A stretch of DNA of 64,000 nucleotides, from contig JADKIX010000011.1 of NCBI GenBank assembly GCA_016722635.1, forward strand, positions 248,001 to 312,000, written 5' to 3'. Below the pieces are notes generated by a model. That model did not search any database. It was not told the DNA's origin and saw only the letters and a program-made list of their open reading frames with translations. The stretch comes from Rhodospirillaceae bacterium. Its GTDB lineage: Bacteria > Pseudomonadota > Alphaproteobacteria > JAEUKQ01. The translations under genes and the position numbers were made by a program. Position 1 is the first letter of the stretch; every line of letters starts with the position of its first letter. Shown here piece by piece: positions 8,983 to 17,482 of the stretch.

Positions 8983-10443
8983 CTATGCCAGGGCTTTCAC
9001 GATATTTTCACAAACCTTTTTGGCGTCACCAAACAACATGAGCGTATTATCGCGGAAAAATAAGGGATTTTCAACACCTGCATATCCAGATGCCATCGAC
9101 CGTTTAACAAAAAGTACGGTTTTGGCCTTTTCAACCTCTAAAATTGGCATCCCGTAAATGGGACTGGTGCGGTCGGTTTTGGCGGAGGGATTAGTGACAT
9201 CATTGGCACCTATAACGAAAGCCACATCAGCAGTTGCCAATTCGGGGTTAATGTCATCCAATTCAAAAACTTCGTCATAAGGAACATTGGCTTCCGCCAG
9301 TAACACATTCATATGTCCTGGCATGCGGCCAGCAACCGGGTGGATGGCATAAGCCACCCGCACCCCTTCTTTTTTCAATAGATCGACCATTTCCCTTAAA
9401 ATATGTTGGGCCTGCGCGACCGCCATCCCATAACCCGGTACGATAATGACCAAACGGGCATTTTTCATAATGAAAGCGGCATCTTCGGCACTGCCGGTTT
9501 TGATGGGTTTATCTGGCCCTTTGGGGCCTGTAGCGCCGGGAGCCGCAGCCCCGCCAAACCCACCCAATATCACCTTGATAATGGAGCGGTTCATACCCTT
9601 GCACATAATATAGCTTAGGATAGCACCGGAGGCGCCAACCAAAGCGCCGGTAATGATAAGAAGATAATTGTTTAAGGTGAAGCCGATGCCGCAAGCCGCC
9701 CACCCGGAATAGGAATTCAGCATCGACACAATGACCGGCATATCGGCCCCACCAATCGGTAAGATCAGCAAAAAGCCAAACAGAATGGCAATGATGGCTA
9801 ATGCCCATAGAAGAATATCCGATTGTTCACGCACCAGGAAGACGATTAAGGCAGCTGTCCCCACCAGTAAAAGGGCGTTTAAAAGATGTTGTCCGCGGAA
9901 AACCAACGGTGAGCCGCCGACAATTCCCTGCAATTTACCAAAAGCCACTAGCGAACCTGAAAAGGTGATGGCGCCAATCGCCAGGCCAAGGGCCAATTCG
10001 ATCAAACTGCCGGTCTTAATCATCAGCGCGTATTGAGGCTCATAATAGGGTCCTTTGACTATGTCGAAAACCTCCCTATGACCCGTGACGATTTTAACAG
10101 CAATCCCATAATATTCAGGGGCATAAAAAGCAGCCAAAGCCACAAAAACCGCGGCCAACCCTACCAAACTGTGGAAGGCGGCGACCAATTGCGGTAAAGC
10201 AGTCATTTGCAAGCGCCAGGCAATAAAAGTGCCGATGGCTCCGCCAGCCAGAATAGCAGAGGCCGCTACAATAATATTGATATCAGGGATGATGAAAATG
10301 GTGGTGGCAATGGCCAGTACCATCCCGATCATCCCAAATAGATTGCCCCATTTGGAAGAGCTTGGCGCTGACAACCCGCGCAAGGTGAAAATAAATAAAA
10401 CACCCGCCAACAGATACAGCAATCCAGATTGGGTTGGGTTCAT
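8983..10443 (-). CDS. pntB: NAD(P) transhydrogenase beta subunit
   Basis: 486-residue subunit of the proton-translocating transhydrogenase. The N-terminal half holds about eight transmembrane helices (YLLAGVLFIFTLRGLS onward). The C-terminal domain III binds NADP(H): IIVPGYGMAVAQAQH, IHPVAGRMPGHMNVLLAEA and FVIGANDVTNPSA are family hallmarks. The enzyme uses the proton gradient to make NADPH from NADH. Its ATG overlaps the pntAB stop by four bases, giving a tightly coupled pntAA-pntAB-pntB operon. Confidence 0.97.
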   Translation of the reverse strand: MNPTQSGLLYLLAGVLFIFTLRGLSAPSSSKWGNLFGMIGMVLAIATTIFIIPDINIIVAASAILAGGAIGTFIAWRLQMTALPQLVAAFHSLVGLAAVFVALAAFYAPEYYGIAVKIVTGHREVFDIVKGPYYEPQYALMIKTGSLIELALGLAIGAITFSGSLVAFGKLQGIVGGSPLVFRGQHLLNALLLVGTAALIVFLVREQSDILLWALAIIAILFGFLLILPIGGADMPVIVSMLNSYSGWAACGIGFTLNNYLLIITGALVGASGAILSYIMCKGMNRSIIKVILGGFGGAAAPGATGPKGPDKPIKTGSAEDAAFIMKNARLVIIVPGYGMAVAQAQHILREMVDLLKKEGVRVAYAIHPVAGRMPGHMNVLLAEANVPYDEVFELDDINPELATADVAFVIGANDVTNPSAKTDRTSPIYGMPILEVEKAKTVLFVKRSMASGYAGVENPLFFRDNTLMLFGDAKKVCENIVKALA

Positions 10444-10874
10444 GATTTCTTCCTGCTGATGTTCGATTTAGAGCGAAATTTGGACAACATACGGGCAGTA
10501 ATGACAAATCCCCCGAATATGTTGACGGAAGCCAGCATAATCGCTATGAAACCGGCAATTTGCGTGAAAAGCGGGGCAGAGTCGCTAACGGCCAGTAACG
10601 CCCCTACAATAATAACCGATGACACGGCATTCGTTACCGCCATCAGCGGCGAGTGCAGCGCGGGCGTTACCCGCCAAACCACATAATAGCCAACAAAACA
10701 AGCCAAGGCAAAAACGGTCAGCGCCATGACCAGATTATGGTCTTGGCTGCCCCCGCTTGCCTGTTGCCAGATGATTTGCTTCGCTTGTTCGGCCAGGTTT
10801 TTGATATCTGCATTCAACTGATCTGCCTGACCGGTCAGTTTTCTTGCATTTTCGATCCATTCATTCGGGGTCAT
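10440..10874 (-). CDS. pntAB: NAD(P) transhydrogenase alpha subunit 2
   Basis: 144-residue membrane part of the split alpha subunit. A soluble N-terminal segment (MTPNEWIENARKL) precedes three transmembrane helices beginning LVMALTVFALACFVGYYVVW, with the conserved TPALHSPLMAVTNAVSS segment between helices. The split alpha subunit is typical of alphaproteobacteria and contrasts with the fused PntA of E. coli. It overlaps both neighbours by four bases (ATGA junctions), so stoichiometric coupling is likely. Confidence 0.96.
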   Translation of the reverse strand: MTPNEWIENARKLTGQADQLNADIKNLAEQAKQIIWQQASGGSQDHNLVMALTVFALACFVGYYVVWRVTPALHSPLMAVTNAVSSVIIVGALLAVSDSAPLFTQIAGFIAIMLASVNIFGGFVITARMLSKFRSKSNISRKKS

Positions 10875-12037
10875 TTTTTCACCTGAAAAGCAGGGTTGAT
10901 TATTTGGCCGTCACGAGTTAAAGCAGTTGCCTTAATAATATCATCATCCCAAGGAATCTGAACTAAACGGTCGCTTTTATTAAACAACAATAAGAAAAAC
11001 TGATAGATATTATTCGCATATTGGCTTGATGCAACCTCAGCCAGGCGTGACGGCAAATTCCTGTAGCCAATAATTTTGACCCCTCGATGGATCACGATTT
11101 CTCCAACTCTACTTAATTCGCAATTCCCCCCCTGCTCCACCGCCAAATCGACAATCACACTGCCATATTTCATGGTTTCAACCATCGCTTTGGTAATTAA
11201 TTTGGGCGCTGGCCGACCGGGGATTTGGGCGGTCGTGATCACTATGTCTTGCTTTTTGATTGTTTCCGCAATCAAGGCTGCCTGTTTTTCCAGGTAAGCT
11301 TGGCTCATTTGTTTAGCATAACCCGCCGCTGACTCAGCGGCCTTGAACTCCTCATCCATCACGGCAACAAAGCTGGCCCCTAAACTTTCCACTTGTTCCT
11401 TAGCTGCTGGCCTAACGTCGGTTGCTGAAACAATCGCGCCTAAACGCCTGGCTGTTGCAATCGCCTGCAAACCAGCAACTCCCGCACCCATAACCATCAG
11501 TCTGGCTGGTGCTATCGTGCCCGCTGCCGTCATCATCATAGGGAAACTGCGGCCATAGGCAGCGGCTGCTTCCAAAACCGCCTTGTATCCAGCTAAATTG
11601 GCTTGTGATGACAACACATCCATGGATTGGGCACGGGTTGTCCGCGGCAATAATTCTAGGGAAAAACTGGTGATCTTTCTAGCCTCATAAAAGGGAAAAG
11701 AAGCTGCTTGCGTATAAGGCGATAACAGTCCAATGACAATAGCTTGATCTTTGAGCAAACTGATTTGGTTAACCTGTTCGGACAGGTTGACAAAAGGCTG
11801 CTGGACCTTGAATAAAATATCTATTTGCGATAAAATCGCTGCTGCCTCGGGTTGGATAACGGCCCCCGCTTTAACAAACATATCATCGGTGAAAGAGGCG
11901 TTTAAGCCCGCCCCGCTTTCAATCCATACATCAACCCCCAAGGCCTTTAATTTGCGGACTGTGTCCGGACTGACGGCAACGCGATTTTCATCAAGGGCTT
12001 TTTCTGTAATAACACCAATTTTAACCACGGTTGACAT
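10871..12037 (-). CDS. pntAA: NAD(P) transhydrogenase alpha subunit 1
   Basis: 388-residue soluble NAD(H)-binding subunit (domain I), first gene of the pnt operon. It has the alanine dehydrogenase/PNT N-terminal fold: KIGVITEKALDENRVAVSPDTV, then RTTRAQSMDVLSSQANLAGYKAV split by family motifs, and the NAD-binding motif VMGAGVAGLQAIATARRLGA. The RPAAKEQVESLGA region and the VIVDLAVEQGGNCE loop are also present. It starts 83 bases from the mobile segment at 12120, so that insertion lies directly upstream of the operon and may affect its promoter. Confidence 0.97.
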   Translation of the reverse strand: MSTVVKIGVITEKALDENRVAVSPDTVRKLKALGVDVWIESGAGLNASFTDDMFVKAGAVIQPEAAAILSQIDILFKVQQPFVNLSEQVNQISLLKDQAIVIGLLSPYTQAASFPFYEARKITSFSLELLPRTTRAQSMDVLSSQANLAGYKAVLEAAAAYGRSFPMMMTAAGTIAPARLMVMGAGVAGLQAIATARRLGAIVSATDVRPAAKEQVESLGASFVAVMDEEFKAAESAAGYAKQMSQAYLEKQAALIAETIKKQDIVITTAQIPGRPAPKLITKAMVETMKYGSVIVDLAVEQGGNCELSRVGEIVIHRGVKIIGYRNLPSRLAEVASSQYANNIYQFFLLLFNKSDRLVQIPWDDDIIKATALTRDGQIINPAFQVKK

Positions 12038-12387
12038 CCTATCGTTGTACTCGTCTTGTCACAACTTCTTTAGCATGATTTCCAATCTTGACCGAATTGC
12101 GTTTGAAGTCAACTGTCCCCCAACCGCTGGTAGTGACTCAATTTGAAAGGTTAGCTTGGCGATTGATCCTATGAAATCTGTGTTTTGCTAGCATATGAAA
12201 GAATGACTATGCTGAAAGATAGTTAAATGACCAGGAGCAGTACGCACGATCTATGTGGTAGCCTCACATAATCTTTAAACTGGGTCACCCTTTTTGATCT
12301 CTAAATTTTGGCCATATAAAAGAAAAGGGTACTAAAAAAGCAGAAAAAATCTGTAATATAAGCCTAAAAATATGGCTATATTTTCCC
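12038..12387. other. Gene-free region between pntAA and the cupin gene
   Basis: About 350 bases without a credible coding frame. The first 82 should hold the pntAA promoter on the minus strand. From 12120 it contains the left 11-bp direct repeat (CCAACCGCTGG) and the left 17-bp inverted repeat of the putative cassette, followed by AT-rich sequence with no further feature I can support. Confidence 0.6.
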
Positions 12388-12732
12388 CTACTGCGATACT
12401 TCCCCGCCTTTCACGCCATAAAATACCACCCACACCACAAAATCAGGCGTAAATTCGCTAAAGTTGTGTTTCGCCCCTGCAGGCACGAACAGTACATCGT
12501 TTGGCGCAAACGGAAAATGCTTATCCTCTATAATTATTAGGCCGGTACCGCTGACAATGATATACAATTCATCTTGTTCATGAGGCGTTTGATAATCAAA
12601 CTCTTTCGGGGCAAAAATTTCGACGGTCATCGTGCCGTGCGACATAACTTTTGCGTCCCATACACCGAGTTTCCATTTTTCGGTTGCGGGCAATGGCAAT
12701 TTTGCTAAGGCATCAGCGATAGTAATTTTCAT
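12388..12732 (-). CDS. Cupin-domain protein (passenger of the putative cassette)
   Basis: 114-residue single-domain cupin. Motif 1 is seen as PHEQDELYIIVSGTG (usual metal-ligand pattern with H and E, the second histidine replaced). Motif 2 is PNDVLFVPAGAKHNF, with the conserved histidine. Small cupins of this kind are diverse (isomerases, dioxygenases, binding proteins), so no reaction can be assigned. It lies alone between inverted repeats at 12131 and 13564 and next to an insertion sequence, so it may have arrived by transposition. Its start ATG at 12732 has GGTTAC rather than a strong ribosome-binding site. Confidence 0.8.
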   Translation of the reverse strand: MKITIADALAKLPLPATEKWKLGVWDAKVMSHGTMTVEIFAPKEFDYQTPHEQDELYIIVSGTGLIIIEDKHFPFAPNDVLFVPAGAKHNFSEFTPDFVVWVVFYGVKGGEVSQ

Positions 12733-12820
12733 GATTTGTAACCTATAGAGTGGTGAAGAAATTAAAAGACTTTGTGATGTAGCTTAACGTACAAAATTTA
12801 TCACGGCTATATTAAAATTA

Positions 12821-13526
12821 GGGGCTGTACTAGATAAAGTTAAGATTTGATCCAGTTGAGCAGGAGTCTGATCTGCTGTCTGGGTGAACCATAGTTAAAC
12901 CTAAACTCACATTCTTTTAGAAACAAGGGGAAGTTTTTGCGGGGTATGCCATTGTATTTTCGCAAGATCCGCTTTGCCTGGTTCCAGAAGTTCTCAATTC
13001 CGTTGATATGATTGTGACCATCAACAAAGTCAAGAGAGTGATTGATACGAAAATGCCTAAACCCCGATACATCCAGGACATTATAGGAACGATACCCATC
13101 GGTATAGACAACGCTATCAGGCCTGATCTTGTTCACCATAATAGCTTTCAGGGTTTTACTTGATGTGTCTGGCACGGGCACAGCATACACCTTACCGCCA
13201 CGTTTGAGCAGGCCAAAGACTGGCACTTTGCCAGCCGCCCCACGACCGCGTTTACCCTTCCTAACCCCACCGAAGTAACTCTCATCAACTTCAATCTTCC
13301 CATCAAATGGCACGTCATCCGCAATTTTCTTAGCAATAATCTCACGTAACTTATGGTAAAAAAGAGCAGCTGTATTTGGATGGACACCAATCACGTCCGC
13401 AGCCAAACGTGCCGTCACTTCCATCACAAAATATTCAATCAGTTTCCTCCGATGATTTACCCTTATACGACAATGTCTTAGTCCCATATTTCTATCCTAG
13501 ATATTTCTTTTATCTAGTACAGCCCC
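12821..13526 (-). mobile_element. IS1595-family insertion sequence (IS1016-like), apparently intact
   Basis: A 706-bp element with perfect 18-bp terminal inverted repeats: GGGGCTGTACTAGATAAA at 12821-12838 and its reverse complement at 13509-13526. The flanking octamers are TAAAATTA (12813-12820) and TAAAATTT (13527-13534), seven of eight matching, consistent with the 8-bp target duplication of this family. It encodes one transposase covering nearly its whole length. It is nested inside the larger inverted-repeat-bounded segment, so it inserted after that segment formed. Confidence 0.92.
12840..13487 (-). CDS. IS1595-family transposase
   Basis: 215-residue DDE-type transposase with the ISXO2-like domain. 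The first acidic residue lies in KIEVDESYFGGVRKGKRGRG, the second in VVYTDGYRSYN, and the C-terminal block GIENFWNQAKRILRKYNGI followed by FLKECEFRFN is diagnostic of the IS1016 group. The N-terminus contains a short helix-turn-helix (VTARLAADVIGVHPNTAALF). The frame is uninterrupted and of normal length, and it ends two bases inside the inverted repeat. It should be competent for transposition. Confidence 0.92.
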   Translation of the reverse strand: MGLRHCRIRVNHRRKLIEYFVMEVTARLAADVIGVHPNTAALFYHKLREIIAKKIADDVPFDGKIEVDESYFGGVRKGKRGRGAAGKVPVFGLLKRGGKVYAVPVPDTSSKTLKAIMVNKIRPDSVVYTDGYRSYNVLDVSGFRHFRINHSLDFVDGHNHINGIENFWNQAKRILRKYNGIPRKNFPLFLKECEFRFNYGSPRQQIRLLLNWIKS

Positions 13527-13608
13527 TAAAATTTATGCCTCAAATAATTCAAACTGAGTCACTATCCAACCGCTGGTCGCATAGGCCTTATGAACCCAAG
13601 TTTTTTAG

Positions 13609-15033
13609 TTACAATAAGGGAGCAAATAAGCGGATAATACCGGCGCCGAATTCCCTGATTTTACTCACCCGCCTGACCCCTACTTTGCAGTATTTAATTA
13701 AGGAGGCGATATAGGCTTCAACCCCAGAAATCCCCGCTTGACTATAAAGAAAGCAAACCGCTTCATAATTAAAAAACAAGCTGCGGGGATCCATATTGGC
13801 TGAACCTGCCACGGCTAATTCCTGATCTATGATCAGGGCTTTAGCGTGCATCATAACGCCGTGATGAAGCAAAACCGTCCCCCCCACCTTTTGGATATCC
13901 CGCAGAAAGCTTCCCCGCGCCACATCCGCCACCCAGTGGTTTGATTTTTTAGGCACAATAACACGTACATCGACACCGCGGTGGATAGCCACCGTCCAAG
14001 CCTGCATTAACCCCTCGTCCGGAATAAAATAGGGAGATAGGATCCATATCCGCTCCGTTGCTGTGTAGCTGGCCATCAAAATGGTTGTGTAAAAAGGATC
14101 TTCGGGGATATCGGGACCAGATGGAATAATTTGCAATATTTCTTGGCCTGGTTTCACTGTCCTTTTTGGCTCAATTGGCTTCGACAGTTGATCAACACTA
14201 GCAAAATTCCAATCCTTCCGGAAAATTTCTTGGTAAACCCTGGCCCCCTCTCCTTGAATCGTGAAAGTTAGATCTTTCCAACGTTTACTAGAAGGTCGCC
14301 CTCCCATATACTCCTCCGTAAAGTTGGCGCCACCCGCCCAAACCTCCATACCGTCCCCTACCACCAATTTGCGATGGTTGCGAAGATGGGCATTACCTGG
14401 AAATTTCAAATAAGCACGTATTGAACGGAATAATAAAGGCATAAAATAAGCAACTTTCCCTCCTGCATCTAGGAAGGGCTTGAGAGATCGCCAAGCGACA
14501 TGACGGCAACCAAAACTATCTAAAAGCAACCTCACATCCAATCCTTGTTTAGCTTTTTTCTCTAACCGTTCGAGCAAATCCTTACCCACCTTATCTAATC
14601 TTAAGATAAAGATTGCCAAATGGATGGAATATTGGGCCCGGTCAATTAATTCGATCAGGGCTTGGTAGGATTGTTGGCCATCCGTATGAAATTGGATTTG
14701 ATTGTTGCTTGTTGCGCCCGGTAAGCCGTAGGAACGTAAAAAACGATCGGCTGGTTTGGCAGAAATGCTGGGTAATTCCGCAAATTTCCCTAACAAGATT
14801 CTTTCTTTCTTTTTGGCCATTTGCCGTATTTTTCGGCCACCAAATAAAATATAGAGGGGGATGCCTATATAGGGGACCAGGACAATAGCCAGCAACCACG
14901 CCACAGTGCTGGCAGGGGGGCGGCGCTGGTGCAGCATATGGGAAAGGATGAAAACAGCAAAAATACTGCCAATTATCCACCCTAAATAGGGGAAAAGAAA
15001 TGTTTCCCAAAAAACCAAAATTACCTGCCCCAA
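13609..15033 (-). CDS. cls: Cardiolipin synthase (phospholipase D family)
   Basis: 474 residues. Two N-terminal transmembrane helices (PYLGWIIGSIFAVFILSHML and a WLLAIVLVPYIGIPLYILFGG segment) form the PLDc_N anchor. Two HKD motifs follow, HRKLVVGD in the middle and HAKALIID near the C-terminus with its AGSANMDPRS tail. It condenses two phosphatidylglycerol molecules into cardiolipin at the inner membrane. It is 22 bases downstream of an endonuclease/exonuclease/phosphatase-fold gene, a pairing also seen for E. coli clsB and ybhP. Its 3' end lies about 45 bases from the mobile cassette. Confidence 0.93.
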   Translation of the reverse strand: MGQVILVFWETFLFPYLGWIIGSIFAVFILSHMLHQRRPPASTVAWLLAIVLVPYIGIPLYILFGGRKIRQMAKKKERILLGKFAELPSISAKPADRFLRSYGLPGATSNNQIQFHTDGQQSYQALIELIDRAQYSIHLAIFILRLDKVGKDLLERLEKKAKQGLDVRLLLDSFGCRHVAWRSLKPFLDAGGKVAYFMPLLFRSIRAYLKFPGNAHLRNHRKLVVGDGMEVWAGGANFTEEYMGGRPSSKRWKDLTFTIQGEGARVYQEIFRKDWNFASVDQLSKPIEPKRTVKPGQEILQIIPSGPDIPEDPFYTTILMASYTATERIWILSPYFIPDEGLMQAWTVAIHRGVDVRVIVPKKSNHWVADVARGSFLRDIQKVGGTVLLHHGVMMHAKALIIDQELAVAGSANMDPRSLFFNYEAVCFLYSQAGISGVEAYIASLIKYCKVGVRRVSKIREFGAGIIRLFAPLL

Positions 15034-15055
15034 ATTGAAATAGGATATTTAAAAT

Positions 15056-15772
15056 TTACCAAGCGACCTGCGCATATAAAGGAAAATGATCGGAAGCTTT
15101 TTTGGTGATTTCATCTTTTAAAGCACCTTGTTTAAGTAATTCAATGTTAGCAGACATAAACATCCGGTCGAGCCTTACAACCGGCAAGCGAGTTGGAAAA
15201 GTCAATTCATGGATTTGCTTAGGCAACAGGCTAGTGATTTGACTGGAAGCTTCGGTATGTTGCAGCCATTGATTGAAATCCCCCATCACAATCGTCCGCT
15301 TTGATTGGTTATGGCGGACCAAATCGGCAATTTTTTTCATTTGTTGGTAACGTTCCCAAGGGGTTAGCCCCAAATGCACAACCATGACCTGCAGTTCACC
15401 AGCATTTGTTTCCAAAATAGCTTGGATGGCCCCGCGTGGCGCATACCCGGCAATCGTCAGATTAATGCAGGCATAGCTTTTAACGGGATATTTCGTAATC
15501 AACGCGTTGCCAAAACAGGCATTCTCATGGTCCCGAACCAGTCCAGGAACCATCTCATAACCCGTGGCTGCGCGTAAAAAATCAAACTGGTTGATCCGTT
15601 GCCCTTTACCGTGATACCACCCAACCTCCTGCAACCCGATAATATCAGCATCCAATGTCTTCAAAACTTTAGCAATCCGTTTCGGCGCAAATTCACCATC
15701 CACCCCAAGCGAGCGGTGAATATTATAAGTTGCCAAGCGCAAGGAGGAAGAATTTTTCATTATTTCATCCAA
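15056..15772 (-). CDS. Endonuclease/exonuclease/phosphatase family protein (YbhP-like)
   Basis: 238 residues with the EEP fold. The N-terminal motif is LRLATYNIHRSLGVDGE, followed by the metal-binding IIGLQEVGW, IVMGDFNQW in the middle and the C-terminal catalytic SDHFPLYAQV. The family hydrolyses phosphodiester or phosphate bonds of nucleic acids, phospholipids or sphingolipids. Linkage to cls suggests a lipid substrate, but that is inference. No signal peptide is visible. The start is the ATG at 15772 or the ATG at codon 5. Confidence 0.88.
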   Translation of the reverse strand: MDEIMKNSSSLRLATYNIHRSLGVDGEFAPKRIAKVLKTLDADIIGLQEVGWYHGKGQRINQFDFLRAATGYEMVPGLVRDHENACFGNALITKYPVKSYACINLTIAGYAPRGAIQAILETNAGELQVMVVHLGLTPWERYQQMKKIADLVRHNQSKRTIVMGDFNQWLQHTEASSQITSLLPKQIHELTFPTRLPVVRLDRMFMSANIELLKQGALKDEITKKASDHFPLYAQVAW

Positions 15773-15880
15773 AGAATTGTTTTTTATTCACCCTAACGGG
15801 AAAAGGTTAATAATCTGTATCTTCCGTTGCTGAATAAGAATAACAAATATTCCAGGGAAATGCCAATTTTTTACCAGACT

Positions 15881-16279
15881 TTATTTTTTTGCCTGGTGAT
15901 TATCGATTGCTTTACTTGCATCTAGATGCATTGCATAAATTTTTTCTACGGGCTCAATCGTTTCCCATCTTCCCTTGAAACCCGCGGGGATCACAAAGGC
16001 CTGCCCTGCTTGAAAAACCTGTTGGTTGCCGTCGGTATCTGTCAATAGGACCTTGCCCTTCAGTAAAAAACATAACTCATTTTCATCATATTGAACTTGC
16101 CAGCAACCGATTGTTGAATGCCAAATACCGCAGAAAAACTGTTCATGGGCATCGGTGAATTGATTCCAAGAAGTGGTGACTGGTTTCCCGTGGATAATTT
16201 TTTTAGGGACAGCAATTTCCCCTGGTCGACCGTTGGTTGAAAGGGAGAAAGGTTGGGGAATCGACTGTTGCTTTTTCAT
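15881..16279 (-). CDS. Cupin-domain protein (DUF861/Cupin_3 type)
   Basis: 132 residues from the preferred start. The cupin core is visible as CWQVQYDENELCFLLKGKVLLTD and the second motif FQAGQAFVIPAGFKGRWE. This matches the DUF861 group, whose members include ureidoglycine aminohydrolase-like and ethanolamine-utilisation proteins. Function is not assignable. An upstream ATG at 16303 would overlap corA by 10 bases and has no ribosome-binding site; AGGAAGG precedes the ATG at 16279, so that start is used. It is probably cotranscribed with corA. Confidence 0.82.
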   Translation of the reverse strand: MKKQQSIPQPFSLSTNGRPGEIAVPKKIIHGKPVTTSWNQFTDAHEQFFCGIWHSTIGCWQVQYDENELCFLLKGKVLLTDTDGNQQVFQAGQAFVIPAGFKGRWETIEPVEKIYAMHLDASKAIDNHQAKK

Positions 16280-16293
16280 GAGATATGGCCTTC

Positions 16294-17268
16294 CTATAAC
16301 CAACCGGCTTTGCGGAAACGGTAAAACATATAACTACAAATGCTAATGATAGCCCCCGTAACGGTAAAATATCCGTACCGCCACCTCAATTCCGGCATAA
16401 AATCAAAATTCATTCCATAAATGCCGCAAATGGCGGTCGGTACGGCTAAAATAGCCGCCCAGCCCGCTAATTTCTTGGTCACTTCGTTTTGTTGGACGCT
16501 GGTTAACAGCAAGTGCGCTTCCAAGGCTGATGTTAATAATTCCCGCATCGAATCAATACTTTCAAGCAACCGGATGACATGGTCCTGCACATCGCGAAAA
16601 TACGCATGCGTATCCCGGTCAATCAAAGTGATATCAAAGCGCAGCAACCGGTTAATCATTTCTGTTAGGGGAGAAATAATCCGCTTTAATGCCATGAGGT
16701 CGCGTTTAAGGCCGTATATATCCTCAACGGTTGTAGAATCGAACGGTTTCTTGAAAACGTCGTCTTCCAGATCCTCCACTTTATCTTTGATATTGCTGAC
16801 GATCGGCATATAATGGTCAACGATAAAATCCATTAGGGAATAAAGGACAAAATCAGGACCTTTCCTAAGCATATGCGGTTGGTTTTCACATCTGGCCCTT
16901 ACCTCGGAATAACCCGATGAGGCCCCGTGCCGCACCGTCACAATATAACCGTTTCCCATGAAAACATGGGTTTCCCCAAATTCAATCGGGTTATCAGCAC
17001 TTTTCTGGGCGGTATGCAACACCACGAACAGAGAACTGCCATAGAGTTCGATTTTAGGCCGCTGATGGGCAACACGGGCATCTTCAACTGCTAATTCATG
17101 CAGCCCGAACAGCCGTTGCACTTTGTCTAAAAGCTCGGCATCCGGTTCATGTAAGCCAATCCAAACAAAACGGTCTTTCCCCCATTTTAACTGGGTGACC
17201 TGCTCCAACGTGACATCAGTGACACGAATACCATTCTCATAAACAGCAAAGCCAGCAATTGAACTCAT
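16294..17268 (-). CDS. corA: CorA-family magnesium/cobalt transporter
   Basis: 324 residues. A large cytoplasmic alpha/beta domain begins MSSIAGFAVYENGIRVTDV; a long helix (around DKVEDLEDDVFKKP and SIDSMRELLTSALEAHL) leads to two C-terminal transmembrane helices. The pore signature GMN is in IYGMNFDFMPEL between them. CorA pentamers carry Mg2+ (and Co2+ or Ni2+) across the inner membrane. The open frame extends to 17313, but the first 15 residues (MLCPTSPG) are not family-like; GAGGGG and AGGA precede the ATG at 17268. Confidence 0.93.
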   Translation of the reverse strand: MSSIAGFAVYENGIRVTDVTLEQVTQLKWGKDRFVWIGLHEPDAELLDKVQRLFGLHELAVEDARVAHQRPKIELYGSSLFVVLHTAQKSADNPIEFGETHVFMGNGYIVTVRHGASSGYSEVRARCENQPHMLRKGPDFVLYSLMDFIVDHYMPIVSNIKDKVEDLEDDVFKKPFDSTTVEDIYGLKRDLMALKRIISPLTEMINRLLRFDITLIDRDTHAYFRDVQDHVIRLLESIDSMRELLTSALEAHLLLTSVQQNEVTKKLAGWAAILAVPTAICGIYGMNFDFMPELRWRYGYFTVTGAIISICSYMFYRFRKAGWL

Positions 17269-17482
17269 TCCTGTTTTCCCCTCATTCGTTCCGGGAGATG
17301 TAGGGCACAGCAATACCCCGAACTTCCCGCTCTCCTATCCCTGCCAATATTATTGATCCTTTTGGGCCATAGGATTGATCCTTTGACCATTCAATCTATC
17401 CAACGGTTATGAATCTATTGGCCTATTTATACGCCGATGATCCAGCTGAAACAACCTTTTTCGATAATGACTTTTTGGAATG

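Larger units (their letters stand above)
12131..13564. mobile_element. Putative non-autonomous mobile cassette carrying a cupin gene
   Basis: The segment is bounded by near-perfect inverted repeats: TAGTGACTCAATTTGAA at 12131-12147 and, inverted at 13548-13564, TAGTGACTCAGTTTGAA (16 of 17 identical). Immediately outside lie direct repeats CCAACCGCTGG at 12120-12130 and 13566-13576, with one extra T on the right. Inverted ends inside an 11-bp target duplication is the signature of transposition, and that duplication length occurs in IS4/IS231-type elements. The interior has no transposase for these ends; it carries a cupin gene plus a later IS1595-family insertion. This resembles the mobile insertion cassettes described around IS231. 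Family assignment is inference. Confidence 0.55.

Noticed and set aside
13376..13714. 112-residue plus-strand frame across the IS right end and the cls 3' end
   Set aside because: It crosses the element boundary and is antisense to two real genes.
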